Assembly (NCBI GenBank): GCA_947853665.1
Contig: CANTXF010000008.1
Span: 18,720 to 82,719 of the forward strand
Length of the DNA stretch: 64,000 nt
Direction: 5' to 3'
Origin: an uncultured Deferribacterales bacterium
GTDB lineage: Bacteria; Chrysiogenota; Deferribacteres; Deferribacterales; Mucispirillaceae
Each line of letters begins with the position of its first letter. The stretch's first letter is position 1. Both the position numbers and the translations under genes were made by a program. The notes under the pieces were generated by a model, which worked only from the letters and a program-made list of their open reading frames with translations, was not told the DNA's origin and ran no database searches. Below are positions 9,376-19,127 of the stretch, one piece after another.

Positions 9376-10209
9376 TTACTCGAACAGGCTCTTATCGTAG
9401 AACTTAGCCGGGTCGAAAGCCATAAATATTATGCCGTTATCATTAGCATATTTTATGCAATCCTGCAAACCCACAATAAGGGTTTTCCCCGCTTCCACGG
9501 CCAGAAGCCTGCCTTTGTTTTCCGCCACGGCCTTAAAGGAATCCATGCCGACGACAGGCAGGTCGAACCTGGGGTCCTGGGAAGGCTTGGCGGCTTTTAC
9601 GACGACGGCCCCGCCGTTTGCCAGCGTGCAGCCTCTGGCTATGGTTTTATCGGTGCCTTCGGCGGACTCCACCGCCATGACGGATTTTTTCTTGACCACG
9701 ACAGTCTGCCCAACGTCGAGACGGCCCAGCTCCACGGCTACCGTGTAGCCGAAAGCCACATCCCCGAGAAGGGCTTTATCCGGCTTATCTTTCGTGAAAA
9801 TCCCCGCTTCGGGAACTATATCATTGAGAACTTCCGATTGAGACATGGTAGTTATCCCCCGTTTTTCGAGAAGGTTTACTATTGTGTAATGTATCGTGTC
9901 GTTATTGCGGTTTTTAAGCCGGAAAAGAAGCCATATAGCCCTTAAATCCGGCTTGAGGCCGCCTTCAAGCACGGTTTTGTCGAACTTGCCTATCATCAGG
10001 AAATGAGTTACGCCTTCGTTTTTTAAAATTTTGAGGGTTTTGCCCACCTGGCCGAGCCCCACGACGTAAACTTTTGAGACGAGAGGCTCCAGCGCCGCCC
10101 TTACGCTTTCAGCGGAAGTTATGGCTATCGTTTCCACTCCCTTATTTTTAAGGCTTTTCGCCGCCAGCACGGGAAGATTGCCCGCGCCGGCCATTATGGC
10201 CGCCTTCAT
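9376..10209 (-). CDS. lpxI: UDP-2,3-diacylglucosamine diphosphatase LpxI
   Basis: LpxI hydrolyses UDP-2,3-diacyl-GlcN to lipid X, replacing LpxH in some lineages. The 277-aa protein starts AAIMAGAGNLPVLAAKSLKN and contains GRLDVGQTVVVKKKSVMAVE and GCDS-like GTDKTIARG segments typical of the LpxI (DUF1009) family. Its ATG overlaps the stop of the upstream oxidoreductase by 4 bp. It sits at the 3' end of the lipid A/BAM operon, consistent with its role. Confidence 0.93.
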   Translation of the reverse strand: MKAAIMAGAGNLPVLAAKSLKNKGVETIAITSAESVRAALEPLVSKVYVVGLGQVGKTLKILKNEGVTHFLMIGKFDKTVLEGGLKPDLRAIWLLFRLKNRNNDTIHYTIVNLLEKRGITTMSQSEVLNDIVPEAGIFTKDKPDKALLGDVAFGYTVAVELGRLDVGQTVVVKKKSVMAVESAEGTDKTIARGCTLANGGAVVVKAAKPSQDPRFDLPVVGMDSFKAVAENKGRLLAVEAGKTLIVGLQDCIKYANDNGIIFMAFDPAKFYDKSLFE

Positions 10210-11183
10210 CGCTCTATCTCCCTCTGGCCGTAAACGCCGGCCCTTATAAGCTCGTCGGTTTTAAGAGCCACTTTAAGGGACTCAAGATCGTGCTCCACAG
10301 TAACGACTCTGGAAACCTTGCCCGTAACGCAGTTGATAAAATGCATTATTTCCAGTTTAAGTGGGTTGTCCTTATAAACGAAAAGCCTTTCGTGGACAAA
10401 TTCGTTTCTGTACCGCATTTCCCCGTCCCCCAGAACCTGCTGCGTCTGGCCCTGGCGGTATATGTTTATGTCCTGGGTGGTAAAGTCGAGCTGTATAAGG
10501 GACCTGTCCCCGTGGAGGGACATTACCCGCTCCTTGGTCTGGCTTATGCGGCTTACGTATATATGAGCTATGGAGCCGTTTTCAAAAGCCAGGTTTACGG
10601 AGGCAAAATCGGCCAGCTCCGTATAAACGGGGCTTCCCATAGCCTGGATGGCCTTTACTCTGGAGCCCATAAGGTTTATTATAATGTCGATATCGTGAAT
10701 CATCAGATCAAGAACGATGCTGTCGCCCCGGAAATTGGGGTTAAAGGGGCCTATTCGCCTGGCTTCTATGTAGCGTGGCTTTTCGGCTATTTTCTTGATT
10801 TCCTGCACGGCCCCGTTAAAGCGCTCCACATGGCCTATATGGAGTATGAGCTTTTTGCTTACGGCTATTTCAAAAAGCTCGCTGGCCTGGCTGAAATCGG
10901 TAGTTATTGGTTTTTCCACAAGAACGTGCTTTCCGGCCTCGAGGCACGTTTTTGCTATTTCGTAATGCAGCTTCGTGGGAACGGCTATCGTAACCGCGTC
11001 CACATGGGGCAGAAGCTCTCTGTAATCCGTATATCCTTTATATCCGGTACGCGCGGAAATTTCCGCTACGGCGTCCGCGTCGGCGTCGCAGATGCCCGCA
11101 ACCTCCGCCTCCCGTATGTCCCCGTACAGGTTCAGATGGTATCTTCCCATCTTGCCCAGGCCTATAAGCCCGATTTTAAGCAT
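10206..11183 (-). CDS. Gfo/Idh/MocA family NAD-dependent oxidoreductase
   Basis: The 325-aa protein begins with a Rossmann motif IGLIGLGKMGRYHLNLY and contains VEKPITTDFSQA, the EKP signature of the family. It lies between lpxA and lpxI, overlapping lpxI by 4 bp, so a sugar-nucleotide role linked to lipid A is plausible. One known precedent is GnnA, which oxidises UDP-GlcNAc at C3 for diamino lipid A, but its usual partner aminotransferase GnnB is not in the window. The family call is firm; the substrate is inference. Confidence 0.88.
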   Translation of the reverse strand: MLKIGLIGLGKMGRYHLNLYGDIREAEVAGICDADADAVAEISARTGYKGYTDYRELLPHVDAVTIAVPTKLHYEIAKTCLEAGKHVLVEKPITTDFSQASELFEIAVSKKLILHIGHVERFNGAVQEIKKIAEKPRYIEARRIGPFNPNFRGDSIVLDLMIHDIDIIINLMGSRVKAIQAMGSPVYTELADFASVNLAFENGSIAHIYVSRISQTKERVMSLHGDRSLIQLDFTTQDINIYRQGQTQQVLGDGEMRYRNEFVHERLFVYKDNPLKLEIMHFINCVTGKVSRVVTVEHDLESLKVALKTDELIRAGVYGQREIER

Positions 11184-11209
11184 ATATTAAAACTCCTTGA
11201 ACGGGCGGC

Positions 11210-11986
11210 CTACCTTCTGGCAAGGCCCCGCTTTGTAGAATTGATAAAATCTATCATGGCGGTAATCTCAGGGTATTGGGTAAGCTCTTTCATCTTCTCC
11301 ACAGCCTCCGGCAGAAGCATGGATTTATCGAGAAACAGCTTAACGGCCTTTTTAAGCTCTACGCGCACCTCCGGCTTAACTCCGCGGCGTTTCAGCCCAA
11401 CGGCATTAAGGCCTTCTATATTTCCCGCTTCCACACGGCCGCAAAGGCAGTAGGGGAGAATATCGAAAGATATGCGGGCAAAAGCGCTCAGCATAGCCAT
11501 TGTGCCTATCCTCGTAAACTGGTGTATGCCGACGTAGGCGCCTACCACAGCGTAATCCCCCACCTGCACGTGGCCCGCCAGAAGCGCGCCGCCTACGACT
11601 ATCACCCCGTTGCCCAGCTTACAGTCGTGAGCCACGTGGGCAAGGGACATAATATCGCACTCGTCGCCGATAACCGTTACCCAGTCCTCCTTGGTGGTGG
11701 CTCTGTGGATAGGAGCGAACTCCCTTATTATGCAGTTTTTGCCTATGGAAAGCCTGGTGTCCTCCCCGCGGTAGGAAGTATCCTGCGGAGCGCCGCCCAC
11801 ATGGGCGTTGGGGGAAAGAACCGTTCCCTCGCCTATTTCCGTATTGCTTTCCACAACGGCGTTATAGCCTATAACGGCCCCGCCGCCGATTTTGCAGTTT
11901 TTGCCTATGAACGCGCCGGCCGCAATTTCAGCCGTGTCCGCAATCTCCGCGGATTTATCTATATGAGCGGACGGATGTATAGCCAT
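11210..11986 (-). CDS. lpxA: Acyl-ACP:UDP-N-acetylglucosamine O-acyltransferase LpxA
   Basis: LpxA performs the first step of lipid A synthesis. The 258-aa protein is built of left-handed beta-helix hexapeptide repeats and has the catalytic histidine region SLAHVAHDCKLGN, followed by a C-terminal helical domain. It starts with GGAGATAAAC before the ATG. It follows fabZ by 156 bp, a gap that holds a possible attenuator. Confidence 0.96.
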   Translation of the reverse strand: MAIHPSAHIDKSAEIADTAEIAAGAFIGKNCKIGGGAVIGYNAVVESNTEIGEGTVLSPNAHVGGAPQDTSYRGEDTRLSIGKNCIIREFAPIHRATTKEDWVTVIGDECDIMSLAHVAHDCKLGNGVIVVGGALLAGHVQVGDYAVVGAYVGIHQFTRIGTMAMLSAFARISFDILPYCLCGRVEAGNIEGLNAVGLKRRGVKPEVRVELKKAVKLFLDKSMLLPEAVEKMKELTQYPEITAMIDFINSTKRGLARR

Positions 11987-12031
11987 GTTTATCTCCAGAA
12001 GGCAGCGGCCACGATTAAAAGCCGCCGCCCC

Positions 12032-12057
12032 AAAAAAAACTTTACCGGCAGCGCCGG
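12032..12057 (-). terminator. Possible attenuator or weak terminator between fabZ and lpxA
   Basis: On the minus strand a short GC stem (CCGGC/GCCGG, 12045-12057) is followed after 5 nt by eight T residues (12032-12039). It lies in the 156-bp gap upstream of lpxA. The stem is only 5 bp and the T tract is displaced, so it may only reduce transcription into lpxA. Confidence 0.4.
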
Positions 12058-12142
12058 GCCGGATGGGAAAAGCGGCCCGCCGCTTCCGTCCGACCGGCTA
12101 TAATAATATGCCGCGGCAAAAAAGAACAGAAAAATTAAAAAA

Positions 12143-12592
12143 TTATTTAAACACGGCGGAAACCTGGCCTACGCAGGCGACCTCGCCGTCAACCATAGCC
12201 TTGCAGTCGAACCACCAGATGCCCATTTTTATTTTGACGAACTTCGCCTCCATAACGAGCTGGTCCCCCGGCCTTACGGGGCGTTTGAACCTTACCCCGT
12301 CTATGCTTACGAAAAGGGTCTGCTTGCCTTCGCCGGAGCGGTCGTTATCCTCCTCCATTTTCAGCTTGGCGTAAACTCCCGCCGTCTGCACCATGGCCTC
12401 AACTATCAAAACGCCGGGCATTACGGGAAAATCGGGAAAATGGCCCTGAAAAAACGGCTCGTTTACCGTAACGTTCTTTATCCCCTTGATGCCGTCGTCC
12501 CAAACTTCGAGAATACGGTCAACAAGCATAAAAGGATACCTGTGAGGCAGGTATTTTCTCAGTTCGTCAATTTCTATCCTTCTGTTTTTCAA
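12143..12592 (-). CDS. fabZ: 3-hydroxyacyl-[acyl-carrier-protein] dehydratase FabZ
   Basis: FabZ dehydrates 3-hydroxyacyl-ACP, and competes with LpxA/LpxD for hydroxyacyl-ACP, which explains its place here. The 149-aa hotdog protein has [12 protein letters not shown], catalytic His51 in [10 protein letters not shown] and Glu65 in [11 protein letters not shown]. Its start lies 26 bp inside the end of lpxD, implying translational coupling. Confidence 0.96.
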   Translation of the reverse strand: MKNRRIEIDELRKYLPHRYPFMLVDRILEVWDDGIKGIKNVTVNEPFFQGHFPDFPVMPGVLIVEAMVQTAGVYAKLKMEEDNDRSGEGKQTLFVSIDGVRFKRPVRPGDQLVMEAKFVKIKMGIWWFDCKAMVDGEVACVGQVSAVFK

Positions 12593-13589
12593 GGTTCACA
12601 ACCCTCCTTTTTAATTCAGGAAGCTCCTGAAACACAGCCGAAGCCTTGGCGAATTTAAGCATCGGTATGCAGGGCGCCCCCAGATACATGCCTTTTTCCT
12701 TTATGTCGTTGGGCACTCCGGCCTGGCCTCCGAAAACGGAACCGGCGGCTATTTTTATATGGTCGGAAAAACCTACCTGCCCGGCGGCGACGATTCCGTC
12801 TCCCGCTTCTATGCTGCCGCTGAAGCCTACCTGGCTGGCGATAAGGCAGGCCTTGCCAAGGCGGGTGTTGTGGCCTACCATTACCAGATTGTCCATTTTT
12901 GTGCCGAAACCTATTACGGTGGCTCCTATGGTGGCCCTGTCTATGCAGGTGTTGGCACCGATTTCCACGAAATCCTCTAATATAACCGTGCCCTTCTGAG
13001 GTATCTTAACGGGGTTCGGCCCCGGTATGAAGCCGAAGCCGTCGGCGCCGATAACGGCGCCAGCATGGATTATCACCCCGCTGCCCAGGGTGCAGTTTTC
13101 ATAAATCGTAACGTTTGGGTATATTATGCAGTTTTTGCCTATTTTTACCCCATCGCCTATCACGCAGCCGGGAAATATGCGGGTATTCTCCCCTATCTCC
13201 ACGTTTTCGCCGATAGATACGAAATTGCCGATATTGACCGGCTCCGTATATTTTACGCCTGCGGGAACGGAGGCCAGGGGGGATATATGATGGCGGACAG
13301 GCTCCGCCGGATGAAAGGCCAGCATCAGCTTTACAAGAGCGGCCCTGGGGTCTTTTACCCTTACCACGGGCTTATCGGTCTCCACCAGGACCTTTTCCGC
13401 AACTACGTAGGCGGAGGCGGCCCCATTCGTCATATCGGCGTTAGCCTGCACGTTTATCATGCAGAGGGTGCCTTCCTTCTGGTCTTCGGGAACGCTTACC
13501 CCCCGCACGGAAATATCCCCGCCCTCAAGTACGCCGCCGGTAAAAGCGGCCACCTGAGAAAGCATGAACTCTATTTTTTGTTTTTCCAT
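12567..13589 (-). CDS. lpxD: UDP-3-O-(3-hydroxyacyl)glucosamine N-acyltransferase LpxD
   Basis: LpxD N-acylates UDP-3-O-acyl-GlcN. The 340-aa protein has an N-terminal uridine-binding domain, a long hexapeptide beta-helix (for example [16 protein letters not shown] and [11 protein letters not shown]), the catalytic [11 protein letters not shown] region and a C-terminal helix. It overlaps the downstream fabZ by 26 bp and the upstream skp-like gene by 19 bp, so the set is tightly coupled. Confidence 0.96.
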   Translation of the reverse strand: MEKQKIEFMLSQVAAFTGGVLEGGDISVRGVSVPEDQKEGTLCMINVQANADMTNGAASAYVVAEKVLVETDKPVVRVKDPRAALVKLMLAFHPAEPVRHHISPLASVPAGVKYTEPVNIGNFVSIGENVEIGENTRIFPGCVIGDGVKIGKNCIIYPNVTIYENCTLGSGVIIHAGAVIGADGFGFIPGPNPVKIPQKGTVILEDFVEIGANTCIDRATIGATVIGFGTKMDNLVMVGHNTRLGKACLIASQVGFSGSIEAGDGIVAAGQVGFSDHIKIAAGSVFGGQAGVPNDIKEKGMYLGAPCIPMLKFAKASAVFQELPELKRRVVNLEKQKDRN

Positions 13590-14089
13590 TGTTCGTTAAA
13601 CCTTTTGACTATCTCGTCGGTAATATCGAGAGACGGGTTGGCGTAAATAGTGCCCGATTCCTTGACTTCGATAACCAGGTCTATTTTCTTTTCCTCGGCG
13701 TATTTCTGTATAACGCCGCGCATATCCTGCACTATGGCGCCCACAAACTGCATCTGCTTGCGCTGGAGCTCCTCGTTGGTGTCCTTTTCGAGCCTTTCAA
13801 GCTCGACCTTTTTTTTCTGGACGTCGGCCAGCTTTTTCTGAACCATATCCTGAGAAAGAAGGCTCCTCTGGGCTTCCAGGTCCTTGGATATGCTTTCCAT
13901 TTCGGAGTTGAGCTTCTGGGCTTTTCCCCTGGCCTTTTCAAAATCGGCTTTAAGCTCGTCGTTGGCCTTGATTCCCGCCTCGGATTTGTTCATGGCGCCT
14001 TCAAGATCCACTATGGCTATTTTCTGGGCGAAAGCGGCCCCGGCCGTAAGGCATAAAACCATAAGGTGGACTAAAAACAGTTTTTTCAT
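13571..14089 (-). CDS. skp: OmpH/Skp family periplasmic chaperone
   Basis: The 172-aa protein has a signal peptide ([10 protein letters not shown]... cut after AFAQ) and then a long charged coiled coil, as in Skp, which escorts unfolded outer membrane proteins to BamA. An upstream in-frame start at 14119 exists, but the ATG at 14089 has AAGGAG at the right distance and gives a proper signal peptide, so I chose it. It directly follows bamA by 51 bp. Confidence 0.92.
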   Translation of the reverse strand: MKKLFLVHLMVLCLTAGAAFAQKIAIVDLEGAMNKSEAGIKANDELKADFEKARGKAQKLNSEMESISKDLEAQRSLLSQDMVQKKLADVQKKKVELERLEKDTNEELQRKQMQFVGAIVQDMRGVIQKYAEEKKIDLVIEVKESGTIYANPSLDITDEIVKRFNEQWKNKK

Positions 14090-14140
14090 AACGTTCTCCT
14101 TAACAGATAATTTATTCATAACCAGAATTTAACAGCGCTT

Positions 14141-16414
14141 TTAAAAAGTGCCTCCGATTGAAAACTCAAACTTATAGGGCGCTTCCCCGTCCCGCTTATC
14201 CAGCTTGTATCCCCACTCCAGGCGGAAAGGCCCCATAGGGGTAAGCCAGCGCAGACCCACGCCCGCCGATTTTCTGAAATCCACGCTGAAAAACGGCTCG
14301 TGCTCGCTGTAAGCCTGCCCCATGTCGAAGAACACGACGCCTTTCAATTTAATATCCTTTTTAAGTGGAAAAATCAATTCAGCGTTGACCTGAAAATACT
14401 TGTCGCCTCCGTATTCGTACCCGTCCTCGTCCTTGGGGCTTATGGAGCCGTAGTCGAAACCGCGGACGGAGTTTATGCCGCCCAGCCTGAAACGCTCGTC
14501 TATGGGTATTTTTTCCCCGGATTTGGTGGGCATTATGTAGCCTATTTCCCCGTGGAGCATAAACACGAGATTCTCCCCGAATATGGGTATGAACTGGGAG
14601 GTTTCCCCTCCGAATTTTACGAAGTTCGCGTCGCCGCCTAAAAAGTTACCGGCGAAATCGACGTAAATCTGGCTTTTGTTGCCTGCCGTCGGGTCGGCGG
14701 CGTTGTTCAGGCTGTTCCATATTATGGCGGGGGATATGCTGTGGGTCTCCGTTTTGCCCCTCTGCTCCTTTATATACTTGGAAGCGTCGTCGTCTATATC
14801 GTAAATATCCACAGTATATATGGAAAACCTGTAATTCATAAACAGGCGGCGTTTTATTATGGAGTGGCCCACCCTTATGGAGCCGCCTAACGAGTTTCTC
14901 GTGTATTCGTACCACTCCCGCTCAAGATTGAACACGTCGAAGCCTACGCTTACGGGCCAGTCCATAAACCAGGGGTCCGTATAGCTGAAAGAAAAGTCCA
15001 TGCGCTTCTGGGCCACTTCCGCCTTGAGGGACACGCTGTGGCCCCAGCCCATAAAGTTGTTCCTGGAAACCTGCACCATGCCGAGGATACCGTCCACGGT
15101 GGAATAGGCCGCGCCTACGGTAAAGGTGCCGGTGGACTGTTCCGTAACCTCCACGTCCAGGTCTATAACGTCCCCGCCGTCGCCTTTTTCGGTAATCTGC
15201 ACGTTTTCGTAAAAACCAGTGGCCATGGTGTTGGCCTTGGCTTCCCTTATAAGGGTGCTGTTATACAGGGCGCCTTCCATCTGGTCTATCTGGCGGCGGA
15301 TAACGTTGTCGTAAGAGGTTTTATTGCCGCGTATGGTTATGCGGCCTATTTTTACCAGTATGTTCTCCTCTATTTTATATACGATATCCACCTGCTTCGT
15401 TTCCGTATCGAGGGAGATTACCGGCTCCACGTTGGCGTAAGCGTAGCCGGAGGATGTGTAAACCTCCGTAATTCTGGCAATATCCTCCTGATACTGCTTT
15501 ATGTTGAACACCTGACCCACCTGAAGCCCCGTCTGCTCTTTAAGTGTTTCAAGGGGTATATTTTCATACCCGTCTATCTCTATGGAGCGCACGAAAAACT
15601 GGTCGCCCTCCCGCACCCTCACTATCATATCGACCTTTTCCGGGTCGTCCTCGCGGAAACGGAGATCCGGCTCGCTTAAAGCGACCTGGGCGTATCCCCT
15701 TTCAAGGTACATCATCCTTATGGTTTCCCTGTCCATAATAAGCGATTCCTTGGAAATTTTGCCGCTGCTGGATATGAGGGACCAGAAATGGCGCTCCTTG
15801 GTGGGTATGGCGTCCTTTATTTCCGGCGACGGTATATTGTCGTTGCCGTAAATCCGGATATTATATATTTTGGATTTGCCGCTTTCGGATATGTCGAAAA
15901 AAACGTCCACGCTGTTTACGGTTCTGGTCTCTATGCGGAAGGTTACTTTGGTGCCGTAGCGGTTTTCGTTTTCATAAACGGCCCTGATGGAGTCCAGAGT
16001 CTGCTCTATGGAGCTGAAGCTGAGCACCTGCCCCGTTTTAAGCTGCACTTTGTCCCGCAGGGTCTTGGTTTTTACCTCTTTGTTGCCCTGAAACACAACG
16101 GAGCCGACGAGAGGCATTTCCTCCAGCTTGTATTTTAAAACGAAATCGGCCCCATCGACGTAAAGATCCCCGTCGATATTAAGAAAAAGCCCGGTGCCGT
16201 ACAGTTTTTTAATGCTTTCGTCCAGAGCCTGGACGGTAAATTCGCTTCCCGCTTTTATGAGATACGGCGAAATTCTGCTTTCCGGTATACGCTTGTTCCC
16301 CTCGATAACCACCCTGTCTATCTTAACGGCAAGAGCGTACGAAGGGAAAACTAACCCGGCAGCCGCGAGAAAAAAAACTAAAACGGCAAAAAAACGCCCC
16401 GCCTTAATCCACAT
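14141..16414 (-). CDS. bamA: Outer membrane protein assembly factor BamA
   Basis: BamA is the core insertase for outer membrane beta-barrels. The 757-aa protein has a signal peptide, about five POTRA domains over residues 25-420 (KIDRVVIEGNKRIPES begins the first), and a 16-strand barrel with the VRGF-type motif (GINSVRGFDYG) and a terminal phenylalanine (FSIGGTF). It overlaps hisG by 1 nt and heads the skp-lpxD-fabZ series. Length and architecture are normal. Confidence 0.97.
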   Translation of the reverse strand: MWIKAGRFFAVLVFFLAAAGLVFPSYALAVKIDRVVIEGNKRIPESRISPYLIKAGSEFTVQALDESIKKLYGTGLFLNIDGDLYVDGADFVLKYKLEEMPLVGSVVFQGNKEVKTKTLRDKVQLKTGQVLSFSSIEQTLDSIRAVYENENRYGTKVTFRIETRTVNSVDVFFDISESGKSKIYNIRIYGNDNIPSPEIKDAIPTKERHFWSLISSSGKISKESLIMDRETIRMMYLERGYAQVALSEPDLRFREDDPEKVDMIVRVREGDQFFVRSIEIDGYENIPLETLKEQTGLQVGQVFNIKQYQEDIARITEVYTSSGYAYANVEPVISLDTETKQVDIVYKIEENILVKIGRITIRGNKTSYDNVIRRQIDQMEGALYNSTLIREAKANTMATGFYENVQITEKGDGGDVIDLDVEVTEQSTGTFTVGAAYSTVDGILGMVQVSRNNFMGWGHSVSLKAEVAQKRMDFSFSYTDPWFMDWPVSVGFDVFNLEREWYEYTRNSLGGSIRVGHSIIKRRLFMNYRFSIYTVDIYDIDDDASKYIKEQRGKTETHSISPAIIWNSLNNAADPTAGNKSQIYVDFAGNFLGGDANFVKFGGETSQFIPIFGENLVFMLHGEIGYIMPTKSGEKIPIDERFRLGGINSVRGFDYGSISPKDEDGYEYGGDKYFQVNAELIFPLKKDIKLKGVVFFDMGQAYSEHEPFFSVDFRKSAGVGLRWLTPMGPFRLEWGYKLDKRDGEAPYKFEFSIGGTF

Positions 16415-17040
16415 CAGGAAAGCCCCAGAGAACCCAGTATTTCTTTCACGCGGCCGTGTTTGGCCCTGGAGGAGCTTTTATTGGCTATCAGCCTGGCGGT
16501 GGATTCCATGATGGTTTCCACTTCCGCAAGGCCGTTTTTGCGCATGGTTTCCCCGGTGGAAACAAGGTCCACTATAAAATCGGAAAGACCGACCACGGGA
16601 GCTATCTCTATGGAGCCGTAGAGCTTTATAACCTCCACGACATAGCCGCGCTTGGCAAAAAAATCCTTCGTAAGGTACGGGTATTTGGTGGCTATCTTCA
16701 TATCCTGCCGGTATGAGTTTTCCGCGCCCTTTATCCCGGCCGAGGCAAGGCGGCAGTAGCCGAAGCCCAGATCCATAAACTCGTAAACGGCGGCTCTCGT
16801 TTCGGCGAGTATGTCCTTGCCCACCACGCCCAGATCCGCCGCGCCGTGTTCCACGTAAGTAGGAATATCCATATTTCTTATAAGAAGGAAGCTGACGCCG
16901 TTTTCATCGTCCTCGAACACCAGCTTTCTGGAGGAAAAATCCACCACCCCTGCCCGGCATATTCCCTTTTTTACGAAAAGCTCCACAGTTTCTTCCGCCA
17001 GGCGGCCCTTAGGCAGCGCCACGGATATTTTATCCATCAC
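16414..17040 (-). CDS. hisG: ATP phosphoribosyltransferase, short form HisG
   Basis: HisG joins ATP and PRPP in the first step of histidine synthesis. At 208 aa it is the short form lacking the C-terminal allosteric domain, which in known cases needs the HisZ regulatory subunit; no hisZ is in the window. Motifs include ALPKGRLAEETVELF and DLVSTGETMRKNGLAEVE. It sits oddly between murA (11-bp overlap) and bamA (1-nt overlap), away from hisI at 46.9 kb, so the his pathway is dispersed. Confidence 0.95.
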   Translation of the reverse strand: MMDKISVALPKGRLAEETVELFVKKGICRAGVVDFSSRKLVFEDDENGVSFLLIRNMDIPTYVEHGAADLGVVGKDILAETRAAVYEFMDLGFGYCRLASAGIKGAENSYRQDMKIATKYPYLTKDFFAKRGYVVEVIKLYGSIEIAPVVGLSDFIVDLVSTGETMRKNGLAEVETIMESTARLIANKSSSRAKHGRVKEILGSLGLS

Positions 17041-18295
17041 CGGGGACTCTCCTTATATCGGCTCCGAGTGCGGAGAGCTTCTTCTCAAAGCTCTCGTACC
17101 CTCTGTCCAGATGATATATGCGCTGAACCTCGCTCGTATTGTCGGCCATAAGGGCGGCTATCACAAGGCCCGCGCTGGCCCTTAAATCGGAAGCCATAAC
17201 CGGCGCTCCGCTGAAGCTGCGGCAGCCTCTGACCACCGCTCCGGAATCGTTAAGGGAAACGTCCGCCCCCATGCGCTTAAATTCCGGCACGTGCATAAAT
17301 CTGTTTTCAAATATGGATTCTGTAATAAGGGACACTCCGTCGGACTTGAGCATCACCGCCATGAACTGGGACTGCATATCCGTGGGAAAACCGGGATAGG
17401 GAAAGGTTTCCGCGTCAACGGCCTTTATATGCCCATCGGAGGAAGCAAGAACGGTAAAATCGTCTATAATCTCTATATTAAGCCCGGCTTCTCTTAATTT
17501 TTCAATAATGGCGTCCATGGAGGAAACGGGGCAGTTTCGCACGAGAACCCGGCCTCCGCAGCCGGCCACGGCGCACAGAAAGGTGCCCGCCTCTATCCTG
17601 TCGGGCATTACGGAATAATCGGCGGGATGAAGCTCCCCGACGCCCTTTACCGTTATGGTGGAAGTGCCGTCCCCTTTAATATCGGCCCCCATGGAGCGTA
17701 AAAAACAGGCCAGGTCCACTATCTCCGGCTCTCTCGCCGCGTTTTGCAGTACGGTAACCCCATCCGCCAGGGAGGCGGCCATAAGGATGTTTTCCGTGCC
17801 CGTAACCGTAACCTTGTCGAAAACTATCTCCGCCCCCCTGAGCCTGCCGCAGGACGCGTTTATATAGCCGCCGGACACTTCTATTTCCGCTCCCATTTTT
17901 TCAAGGGCGGATATATGATAATTGACGGGCCTTTCGCCTATGGCGCAGCCGCCCGGCAGGGCGACCCTGGCCGTGCCGGTCCTTGAGAGCATCGGCCCTA
18001 AAACGAGAATGGAAGCGCGCATGGTTTTAACCAGCTCGTAGGAAGCTACGCAGGAGCCGCAGTCCCCCCTGTTGAAAACGTTTACGCTGCCGTTTTCATG
18101 CAGACATTCCACCCCTAAAGTGCCCAGAAGCCTGTTCATGGTGTTTACGTCCCTTAAATAGGGAACGTTATCTATGCGGTATCTTCCGCCGGCAAGCAGA
18201 ACCGCCGCGAGAATAGGCAGGGAAGCGTTTTTCGCGCCGCTGACGCTCACTTCCCCGTGAAGAGGCTTTCCGCCTTTGATAATAAGCTTTTCCAC
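17030..18295 (-). CDS. murA: UDP-N-acetylglucosamine 1-carboxyvinyltransferase MurA
   Basis: MurA transfers enolpyruvate to UDP-GlcNAc, the first committed step of peptidoglycan synthesis and the target of fosfomycin. The 421-aa protein has the Lys22-Asn23 pair (SGAKNASLPI) and the catalytic cysteine at Cys117 in LPGGCAIGERP; Cys rather than Asp predicts fosfomycin sensitivity at target level. It follows prmC by 19 bp and overlaps hisG. Confidence 0.97.
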   Translation of the reverse strand: MEKLIIKGGKPLHGEVSVSGAKNASLPILAAVLLAGGRYRIDNVPYLRDVNTMNRLLGTLGVECLHENGSVNVFNRGDCGSCVASYELVKTMRASILVLGPMLSRTGTARVALPGGCAIGERPVNYHISALEKMGAEIEVSGGYINASCGRLRGAEIVFDKVTVTGTENILMAASLADGVTVLQNAAREPEIVDLACFLRSMGADIKGDGTSTITVKGVGELHPADYSVMPDRIEAGTFLCAVAGCGGRVLVRNCPVSSMDAIIEKLREAGLNIEIIDDFTVLASSDGHIKAVDAETFPYPGFPTDMQSQFMAVMLKSDGVSLITESIFENRFMHVPEFKRMGADVSLNDSGAVVRGCRSFSGAPVMASDLRASAGLVIAALMADNTSEVQRIYHLDRGYESFEKKLSALGADIRRVPGDG

Positions 18296-18314
18296 TAAAA
18301 CGAAACCTCAAAAA

Positions 18315-19127
18315 TCAAGACTGAAACTCGCACACCATGACCCGGTCCGTCCCGGCCAGATCACGGACAAACCTTACGGAAGCCCCGACTTCGCGGGCCA
18401 AAGCCGCGGCCGAGCGGCTCTGGGTCCAGCCGATTTCAAAAACGGCCCGGCATTTCTTTTTACATAATAAGGAAATATTCCTCAATATCTTTTTATAAAA
18501 AAACAGCCCCCCCTCTCCCGCCACAAGGGCTATTTTAGGCTCGCGCCTTACTCTTGCGTCCGTAAGGGCGTATTCCTCCTCCGTAAGGTAGGGAGGGTTG
18601 CAGGTTATTATGTCGTAATCGGAGCCGTCCCACGAAAAAGACGCCGCGTCCGCTTCTATAAAGGACGCCCTGCCCGCGATCCCGAGCGATTTTGAGTTTT
18701 TCTCCGCCATATTTAAGGCGGCCCGGCTTATATCCACCCCCGTTCCCGTCATGTCCGGCCTTTCGGCCAATACGGAAAGCAGTATGCAGCCGGAGCCGGT
18801 ACAAAGATCCAGGACCCTGGCCCCCTTTACTCCCCGCGCGGCGGAAAGGGCCTCCCCCACAAGGATTTCCGTTTCCACCCTGGGTATAAGGACGCTTTTG
18901 TCAACGTAAAACTCCCTTCCGTAAAACTCGCGCCTTCCGGTTATATAAGCGGCGGGCTCGCCGGAAGAAAGCCTGGAAAGAACATCGGCCGCCTCCCCGT
19001 CCGGCAGGCACGGGGCCGCTTTTGCCAGAGCGTAGGGCACGCCGAGAATACGGGAAACGATATCGTACCCGTCGGACACGGGCAGGCCCATATCCCTTAT
19101 ACGGCCTATAAAATCGCCGGTTCTCAA
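18315..19127 (-). CDS. prmC: Peptide chain release factor N5-glutamine methyltransferase PrmC
   Basis: PrmC methylates the GGQ glutamine of release factors. The 270-aa protein has an N-terminal helical substrate-binding domain, the SAM motif VLDLCTGSGCILLSV and the catalytic NPPY motif (ITCNPPYLTEEE). Its start overlaps the prfA stop by 4 bp, placing it with its substrate. Confidence 0.95.
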   Translation of the reverse strand: MRTGDFIGRIRDMGLPVSDGYDIVSRILGVPYALAKAAPCLPDGEAADVLSRLSSGEPAAYITGRREFYGREFYVDKSVLIPRVETEILVGEALSAARGVKGARVLDLCTGSGCILLSVLAERPDMTGTGVDISRAALNMAEKNSKSLGIAGRASFIEADAASFSWDGSDYDIITCNPPYLTEEEYALTDARVRREPKIALVAGEGGLFFYKKILRNISLLCKKKCRAVFEIGWTQSRSAAALAREVGASVRFVRDLAGTDRVMVCEFQS

